DNA of 64,000 nucleotides from assembly GCA_039707655.1 (NCBI GenBank), contig CM077667.1, forward strand, positions 61,967,628-62,031,627, in the 5' to 3' direction. The position numbers were made by a program, and so were the translations under genes. The notes under the pieces were generated by a model. That model was not told the DNA's origin. It did no database searches and was given only the letters and a program-made list of their open reading frames with translations. The stretch is from Elymus sibiricus. Its lineage: Eukaryota > Streptophyta > Magnoliopsida > Poales > Poaceae. Positions 57,690 through 64,000 of this stretch are shown piece by piece. The stretch's first letter is position 1. Every line of letters starts with the position of its first letter.

Positions 57690-57698
57690 TTATAAATA

Positions 57699-59284
57699 AG
57701 GGCACAAATGGCCGAACCGATACATAGTGGTGAGGAAAACCTCAAGCATGAAGGTCGAAAAGAAAAATAAAACGGCCCAGGCAAATGGCACAAGTACCAC
57801 AAGCCTAACACTAGCTCAATGAGAAATGGAGCAACCAATCCTTCACCAGGAGAAAACAAAATCGTCAACGGTACAGGAAAAAGATAATGCTACTAGCTAG
57901 CGCCTATGGCATGACGCATACATGGTAAAATATAATTCTTGAACAAGATATGTGAACTCAATCTTTCTGGCTTTATCTCGTAGGACACGCAAATACACGC
58001 CCAACACTGGCAGCAATATAAATTTCTTCAAAAACTCCAAATCTCACAAACTAACGCTGAAGATGTTCTTGCCCCATTGAACCATTTCAGTACCTTAGCA
58101 CATCAAACAATTCAATCGGGCAGTATTTGAGCTCCATCACATCCACCGGTAACACCTGTATTTAGACGTGTAAGAGGTCAGACAATTCTGATAATTTTTA
58201 GGATAAGACCAAATGAACAAGAGAAAGTAACGGTGACTCAGTCAGATGGAGCGACAAATGTAACTTGAGAAAAATAGTCAATAACAAATTTTCTACATAT
58301 GTTTATGAGACCACCTTTTGATACTAGCAATAGCTAATCAAAACTATATATGTTGTAAAATGCAAAAAATATTCTGGAAAACAGTATACTTAGCAACAAC
58401 ACATAATGAAGTATTTAGCTGACGATATAAAAAGTTTCCAAGATTCTTCTCATGTGAACTAATACCTTGTCATGTCAAGCTAACAAAAATTAAAATGCCC
58501 AAACTAATAGCAACAGAAGTGATATCGGATATTTAACCTCAAATAAATTGAGCCTGATTTAGAGATAATAAATTCAATATATTTCGATGTGCTACAGGTG
58601 TACTAGTCACTTACGGCAGGCGTCATCAACAAGTGTAATAAAAAAATGTATTCAGAAGAAGGTATGGATGCAATGAGAGGTATAATTGTTGTGTTAAGAC
58701 AAATAACAAGTTTAAAAGAGATGCATGCATATACCAAAAAGAAAAAGAATATGACTAGAGCAGAGGTCCAAATGTGGCAACTGAGTTCCTTATTTGACAA
58801 TCGATTTGATATCTACAAAGAGCGAGTCAGCTACATTGAATGATACTCCATCTTCTGGATTAGTTGTAACTTCCTAGTTCACACTAGAGCTACAGGTCCT
58901 CGAACCGTCAGGTCCTGGTGCCGTAGACGAAGGGAAGCTTCATCAGCCGTAAACAGTAAAACACTAAACAGTAGAGCTACAATTGCTTTGTATTTACTGT
59001 CGTAAACAGTAAAAGCTACAGGCCCCTGTTGCCTGTTGTGGAGGGAGTAATTCAAAACAGTAGAGTTACAAGTCCATCTAGCAAAGGGACATTTGCTAAC
59101 TAAGATTAGTTGTTACTCCCTCAACCGACTAAAATTACAAATATTTCGGTACAGAGGGAGTACTTCCTAGCTAGTTCACACTTAGGCAACACAATGAAAG
59201 TATTATAGAGCACGAATGTAGAAAACATTACTTGGATTAGATCACTACAAAAGCATTAATTAAGACGAAAGATGAGCAATCACC
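57699..59284. other. Downstream region of F-box gene
   Basis: AT-rich with no recognised gene. At 58940-59010 there are mutual inverted words (tttactgtcgtaaacagtaaa). At 59116-59160 is a very short Stowaway-like palindrome. Confidence 0.5.
59116..59160. mobile_element. Minimal Stowaway-like MITE, 45 bp
   Basis: ctccctcaaccg at the left and cggtacagagggag at the right are inverted, with TA at 59114-59115 and 59161-59162. This looks like a Stowaway element that lost most of its middle. Confidence 0.6.
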
Positions 59285-60448
59285 TCATATATAGAAACCC
59301 GTTAAAGGATGACATTGATTGATATAATCGTCTTCATAAAATCTTCTGGATTTCATTGACTTAAGTTCAACTATGTAGATATTGGCGTCCATGGCATGTA
59401 AAAGTATAACATCATTATCCTCATCGTACCCCAGAATTTTCATGCGTATCATCGTTCCCTCAATCCGAGGAGCGAGCCCAAGAATATCGTGCATTTCAAG
59501 AGTCTTTTCGAGTAACCATGTGGCAACACCGTGGCAATTAACCTTCCTCCGCCACATTTGGAGTCCATCAGAATCAAATGTGGCGAGACCAAGTGAACCA
59601 TCCTCTGCTCGGATGATTTGGCGTCTGGGGTTATGATCCAGGCCGGGAGGTCCGTTGATCATAGCTAGACTTTGCTTATCCAAATCAAACTCAACAATGT
59701 CCTCTGTGAGGCTAGCCAAAGCCACCACTTGTAGGTTGGTTCTCACGTACCAGTAAAGGCGCCTGCCAACAAGGATCCCATGATCGCCAACACCACAAAA
59801 CCTACATCGAGCCGTTGATGCGATGAGATTGCTCCATTTGGCAGTCTCCGAGGAGTAAACACATGCGACGGGCCGATTATCCTCTTCTTGCAAGGATATC
59901 AAGACCACCTTGAAAGGGTTGTCATGCACGTGGCCACGGCCGTCGGCCGCACAGAGCACCGTCCCGTTGAGGTTGCCCATTCCCAACTCCAGTGGAACGG
60001 CAACACGATGCTGTTCGCCGGCGATGGGGTCGCACACAACGACCTCGCTCGACGCGCAATCTATGAGGAGGACCCTGCCCCGGCGGCACCCGAGCAGATA
60101 GATGTGATGGGCGCTGTTATAACGTCCGAGGGAGAAGAGATCTGGTGGGAGGCGGTTGGGAGGGTCGAGGACCGGGGTGAACACGATCTCCTTGTAGCAG
60201 TGACGGAACATGCCGAGGAGGGGCGGCCTGCTGCTCCGGTGATGGACGCGGAAGCGGTGGATGAACTTGGGGTCGGTGGCGACGGATCGCCAGAGCCTGC
60301 AGACGGCGGATGCGCGCGGGAGCGAGGAGGGATCCGGCGGGAGGCGGAGGAGGAACTCCTGGAGTAGATCCTCATTGTCCGGCAGGGTGGCAGGCGCAGC
60401 CATGGAGGCGCCGCGGCGGCGGGTCGTTTCAGTGCCCTCCTCGCTCAT
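59285..60448 (-). CDS. F-box protein, single exon, 387 residues
   Basis: The ATG at 60446-60448 opens an uninterrupted frame to a stop at 59285-59287. A second ATG 15 codons on (60401-60403, MAAPATLPDNED) could also be the start and gives the more usual grass F-box N-terminus. Residues about 22-65 (LPDNEDLLQEFLLRLPPDPSSLPRASAVCRLWRSV) form the F-box, which in known proteins binds SKP1 in SCF ubiquitin ligases. The rest (GCRRGRVLLID, VVCDPIAGEQ, VVALASLTEDIVEFDL) fits the beta-propeller-like 'F-box associated' region of the large grass-specific family; the substrate is unknown. GC content falls from the 5' to the 3' end as in many grass genes. No frameshift was seen. It faces left, away from block C. 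Confidence 0.85.
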   Translation of the reverse strand: MSEEGTETTRRRGASMAAPATLPDNEDLLQEFLLRLPPDPSSLPRASAVCRLWRSVATDPKFIHRFRVHHRSSRPPLLGMFRHCYKEIVFTPVLDPPNRLPPDLFSLGRYNSAHHIYLLGCRRGRVLLIDCASSEVVVCDPIAGEQHRVAVPLELGMGNLNGTVLCAADGRGHVHDNPFKVVLISLQEEDNRPVACVYSSETAKWSNLIASTARCRFCGVGDHGILVGRRLYWYVRTNLQVVALASLTEDIVEFDLDKQSLAMINGPPGLDHNPRRQIIRAEDGSLGLATFDSDGLQMWRRKVNCHGVATWLLEKTLEMHDILGLAPRIEGTMIRMKILGYDEDNDVILLHAMDANIYIVELKSMKSRRFYEDDYINQCHPLTGFYI

Positions 60449-61789
60449 GTCGTCGATTCAAGAGAACGGAGGCCCCGACGAGAACTACAGGGCTGGACTT
60501 TCTGTTTATGTTCAGGACAAGACGTAGTATTGGGCCCTGGCGAAGTATAATTGGCCCAGAAAGTGCTTGCCGCGAGACTGACTGAAGAAATAGAATTGGG
60601 CCCTGGTACACTTGGTTCTTCAGCGAGATTTCTTTTCGTACATCTAAAAATCAGTAGTCAAGGAGCATTCTTTGCAAAGGTCAATTCTCTATCATTCTAG
60701 GTTGCGACAAGTGTCCACTGATGTGCGCCATTTATCGCAACCTGAGAATTTTCCTTTTTTACGCAGATTTGTTTAATCAAAAGATTTTATCTCTCAAACC
60801 GTACCTTCAAATTTCAAACCGGAACCGTTTTCATCCGCCGCGATCTTCAAAAATAGATTCAATGTTGATAGGTTTTGACGATTTTTTTTACGAAAAAACC
60901 CGAACCAAAAGCACATTTTTTCCATTCGGAGAGGCCCGGCCGTGCCTCTTGCGGAAACAAATCCGTGCCTTCACGAGAAGCAAATTTGTATCTCTTGCGG
61001 AAGGAAAAAACGCATTTTTCCCTTTCCAAGATCTCGCGGAAGTAAATTCATCCCTCCATGAGAAGCAAATGTGTGCCTCTCGCGGAATAAAAAAACACGG
61101 TTTTTTTTTACATTCTGAGAGGCATGACCATGCCTCTCGCGAAAGGAAATCTGTGCCTTCACAAGAACCAAATCCATGCCTCTCGCGGAAGAAAAAACAA
61201 AAGCAAACACGTTATTTTTTCCTTCTTGGAGAGGCACGACCGTGCCTCTAGCGGAAGCAAACCATACCTCCACGAGAAGCAAATCCGTGCCTAGCGAAAG
61301 GGAAAAAAGGAAAACACATTTTTCCCTTTACCAAGAGGCATGGCCGTGCTTTTCGCGGAAGCAAATTCATGCCTCCACGAAAAGCAAATTCGTGTCTCTC
61401 ACGAAAAAAAATAGTGCCTCTCGAAAAAGAAAAAGCGTGTTTTTGCCTCTAGCGGTAGCAAAACCGTGCCGCCACGAGAAGCAAATCCGTGCTTCTCACG
61501 GAAGGAAAAAAACGCTTGTCATGCAAAAAGAAATTAATCTTTTTTGTTCCATATCCTAGGAAAAACTGGGGGAAAGTGAAAAAGCCGAAAGAAACCAAAA
61601 AAACCCATTTTAAAGCAGAAAACATGTACAAAACAAATACGAATGAAGCGCCCACAACACGACACGTGACGGACGTTGAGACCAAGCCAAGTGACGTGCT
61701 CTCGACCCATCCAAGTGACCCGTGAGGAGGCTCCCAAACGAGTGCTTCTCAAATAGTTACTCCCCTCCCCCGTCTCTGCCCCTGCCTCT
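60449..61789. other. Upstream of F-box gene, mostly repeat
   Basis: 60449-60720 is the 5' flank of the F-box gene with no clear TATA box. 60930-61510 is the repeat listed separately. 61511-61789 has no gene. Confidence 0.5.
60930..61510 (+). repeat. Degenerate repeat array of cgtgcctctcgcggaagcaaat units
   Basis: About a dozen variants of (cg)tgcctctcgcgga, each followed by agcaaatccgtgcctcc and acgagaagcaaat, with A-rich spacers. Higher-order units of about 120-130 bp (gaggc(a/c)cg(a/g)ccgtgcctct...) start near 60940, 61110, 61228 and 61335. Frames through it are repeat effects. It may be the inside of a Mutator-like element. Confidence 0.7.
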
Positions 61790-61872
61790 TGAGATTACTT
61801 GTAGCATCACGTAGATGGTACATGAGATTACTTGCTACGCACATGTGTTCTATCTAACGTGGCAATCTTAGA

Positions 61873-62178
61873 GCTCGTAGCGAGCCAACCTGTGGTTGGA
61901 TGGTTACAGGGACAGTGGTATCTCCAACCCATCAGGGTACAAATCCTAGTGCTCGTATTATTTCTGGATTTATTTTAGGATTTTTGACGATGCACATTCA
62001 GTGGAAAGAGATGTTTCCGTCGAAGACGAGGTGCCTATGGTGACTTCATAAATCTCAAGATGATGTACCAGCTTAGTCTTTCAGAGGTTCTCGTCAAAAT
62101 AGGGTGTGCGTGTGTGTTTATAGAGGTAAGTGTATGCACATGTATATAAACGCTTGCATCTGTACTGTGTTAAAAAAT
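61873..62178 (+). mobile_element. Au-type tRNA-derived SINE, full length
   Basis: The head has an A-box-like tgtggttggatggtta and a B box ggtacaaatcc (about 61938-61948), as in tRNA-derived SINEs. It ends ctgtactgtgttaaaaaa. It is flanked by aatcttaga (61864-61872) and aatattaga (62179-62187), a 9-bp duplication with one change. Block A has a single aatattaga at this place (about 1188-1196), the empty site. Confidence 0.85.
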
Positions 62179-62911
62179 AATATTAGAATTAACAATAGGA
62201 GTAGTTAAGTCAGTCGTCAACCATTGTTGGTATGTTATACCCAGTCACCAAGCATTATTTAAAAATATTATTTAGTTTTTTTTAGGGATAAAAAAATATT
62301 ATTATTATTTAGTTCAGATGTCGGAAGAGAGAGATATCGGATATCAAGGAAAATCAAACTTGTGGTTACGTGAGTGGACCCGGCACGCTGATGATGAAAT
62401 GATGTGGCGCCAGCAGAACTTACAAATCCAAGAAAAGAATGTAGGTACATAAATGCATCCATGTCTAGTACACGCAAGGCCTTATATATGTGAAAGCGAA
62501 GCATATCGCCCAAAGAACTTATAATAATCTTGATTGTTCACCTAAACACAACTAACAGGTTTACACATATTCTCGTATTCGTCAGAGATCACTGACTTTT
62601 ACAACGTTGAACTGGTCACTGTTTTCCGTTACTTGCACGCAATATCCACGAATTCAGTAAGTGCATGCAAATAAAGCTGCATTGCTACATGAATCACACA
62701 GCCTATCTCAAACTGCAAAATATTCAATGGAAAACCTCTTGCATATATCCCCTTAAAAAAATACACTGTCACAAAACAAACACACATCACCGTTGGCGGA
62801 TCGCATTCTGTTTTGACAAGCCAAATCGCAATCCTTTATTTGGTCCCAATTTTAAATCTACGTAATAGGTTGATGTCTGAATAAAGCAAACAATAATATG
62901 GATAATATGTA

Positions 62912-63110
62912 CTCCTCTCGTGCTTGAAAACAGGGCATGTAACTTTTGTTTGAAGTCAAATGATATGAAGTTTGACCAAATTTATAGAAAAAACTATCAA
63001 TAATTATGAAATCAAATTAGTATCATTACTTGGTCACAACTATGTAGCGTTTTTTTTTTTTGCGTGGCACAATTATGTAGCGTTTGACTTCAAATAAAAG
63101 TTATATGCCT
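62912..63110. mobile_element. MITE, block C copy
   Basis: Same element as 1889-2102. Block C identity stops at its right end. Confidence 0.5.
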
Positions 63111-63193
63111 TTTTTGGCTCGTTTTTTTTAAATAATACATTTTTTTTAATAAATTTGAAAAATAATACACGGTTTTGATAAATTACAAAAATA

Positions 63194-63342
63194 GGATCCA
63201 GTCGGCTTAGGCTAAGCCGACTGGATCCAGTCGGCCATGGCGTAGCCGATTAGGTCCAGTCGGCTTAGGCTAAGCCGACTGGAACTAATCAGCTTAGCTC
63301 AAAAGCTGATTAGTTCCAGTCGGCTTAGCCTAAGCCGACTGG
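63194..63342. repeat. Cluster of four hairpins sharing one arm
   Basis: Perfect palindromes: 63194-63228 (17-base arms, ggatccagtcggcttag, one-base centre), 63256-63282 and 63316-63342 (13-base arms ccagtcggcttag), and 63281-63295 paired with 63303-63317 (15-base arms ggaactaatcagctt, seven-base loop). Arms overlap by two bases, so they are nearly back to back. Confidence 0.95.
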
Positions 63343-63457
63343 TGAACAGTAAAATCGAAAAAAATTCTAAAACATTTAAAAAAATTCTGAATTTTTTTTG
63401 GGACCAACATTGACAAAAGTTTGGAGTGCGTGCAAAAATTCAGCATTAAATAACATT

Positions 63458-63946
63458 CCGATTGGTCGTCCTCCCCTACGTGATTGAAAAGGAAAAAAAG
63501 GGTCCCGTTCCATGCGTTCGTGGGGAGACATACACAGACCTGTAAGTGGCCAGAATTTGACCTCTTCGTCAAGGACGATATTGACCTAGAGGCTGGAGCT
63601 TTACTACTATTTCCAGCCAAGAACAAGGTAACGTTTCCTTTTTCTCTCCCCACGTCCAATCGTTCTTGAGTTCATGTGCCTCCTTATTTTTTGTTGTAGG
63701 GCAACACACTGCAAGTGTTCGTCAATTTGTTAGTATCAATGCTTCAATTCTAACAGAGAATTTTCCGTAGGAACACATATCATCAATAAAGTATCAACTG
63801 CTAATACTGTAAAACTAGGGAACACTTTCAGGCCTTTTAAATCCATGCATTGTAACACTATGAACATTGTTCGCGCCAAAACACAGGGCTGGACTTAATT
63901 TATTGGATCTTCCTTTTCAATCACGTAGGGGAGGACGACCAATCGG
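63458..63946. repeat. Perfect 37-bp inverted repeat, 415-bp spacer
   Basis: 63458-63494 (ccgattggtcgtcctcccct...) is exactly reversed at 63910-63946. No clear target duplication lies outside the arms. It may be a small transposon or part of a larger inverted structure beyond the window. Confidence 0.9.
63502..63639 (+). other. Exon-like frame within inverted repeat
   Basis: The plus frame reads VPFHAFVGRHTQTCKWPEFD followed by LFVKDDIDLEAGALLLFPA, ending at aacaag|gtaacg, a good donor. The W-x-x-F...L-x-x-G...L-x-F spacing is loosely like the end of a B3 DNA-binding domain. This is a weak hint only. Confidence 0.3.
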
Positions 63947-64000
63947 TCGGCGGCGACTTGATAACCGCATGGAATAGGGATATTTGTGGAGTTTCTGCTC

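Larger units (their letters stand above)
61790..63110 (+). repeat. Segmental duplication, block C (upstream part only)
   Basis: Matches block B from ttgagattacttgtagcatcac (61790) and block A from aacgtggcaat (about 61856), then runs collinear to the right end of the shared MITE (about 63110). The retroposon, promoter and germin-like gene of A and B are missing; a different sequence starts at once. A SINE (61873-62178) is inserted near its left side. Confidence 0.85.

Noticed and set aside
60930..61560. Arg/Lys-rich ORFs of 100-176 codons
   Set aside because: They follow the repeat units and shift frame with them; no protein family seen.

Overview
This is plant nuclear DNA from a grass of the Triticeae type (wheat, Aegilops or barley relatives). 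The evidence is a GER4-type germin-like protein gene, a grass-type F-box gene, abundant CACTA transposons with 'AGTAGCGC' subterminal repeats, a Tat-like Gypsy retrotransposon with an antisense gene, Au-type SINEs and LINE debris. No bacterial, organellar, rRNA or CRISPR features were seen. Only two genes look intact: a two-exon germin-like protein gene (3905-4767, +) and a single-exon F-box gene (59285-60448, -). Almost everything else is mobile DNA, much of it nested, plus gene fragments carried by it.

Layout. 1-1184: 5'-truncated LINE (-). 1185-5404: duplicated block A with the intact germin-like gene. 5405-21278: truncated CACTA element split by a 15.1-kb Gypsy retrotransposon (6135-21233, TSD CCCGC), which is itself split by a 2.5-kb CACTA element (10860-13383, TSD AGA). 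21597-27545: a LINE split by a 5.04-kb TG...CA element (21867-26903, TSD CACTA) read as a giant solo LTR. 27546-28290: degenerate repeat. 28388-33754: duplicated block B, in which the germin-like gene is frameshifted and a LINE has inserted downstream. 34004-36753: CACTA element (TSD ATA). 37710-45151: Helitron (A|TC...CTAG|T with terminal hairpin) carrying a mitochondrial-carrier pseudogene whose exon 4 is split by a LINE. 45440-47755: LINE (+). 48812-48946: small hAT MITE. 50827-51216: broken germin-like gene of another clade. 52696-55863: CACTA element (TSD TTT) carrying palmitoyl-protein thioesterase and dUTPase fragments. 57030-57689: Mutator-type MITE (TSD TTATAAATA). 59285-60448: F-box gene. 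61790-63110: block C, a third copy of the germin-gene upstream region, cut off before the gene and followed by a cluster of perfect palindromes.

History. The three blocks A, B and C show a tandemly expanded germin-like locus later inflated by transposons. Because blocks serve as each other's empty sites, a LINE in B and a SINE in C can be placed after the duplication. Exon 2 of copies A and B differs at about 14 of 560 positions, and the two LTRs of the Gypsy element at about 17 of 557 (both counted by eye), so duplication and retrotransposition are of broadly similar, recent age. Copy A can probably still be expressed; B and the third germin-like copy cannot make a full protein as they stand.
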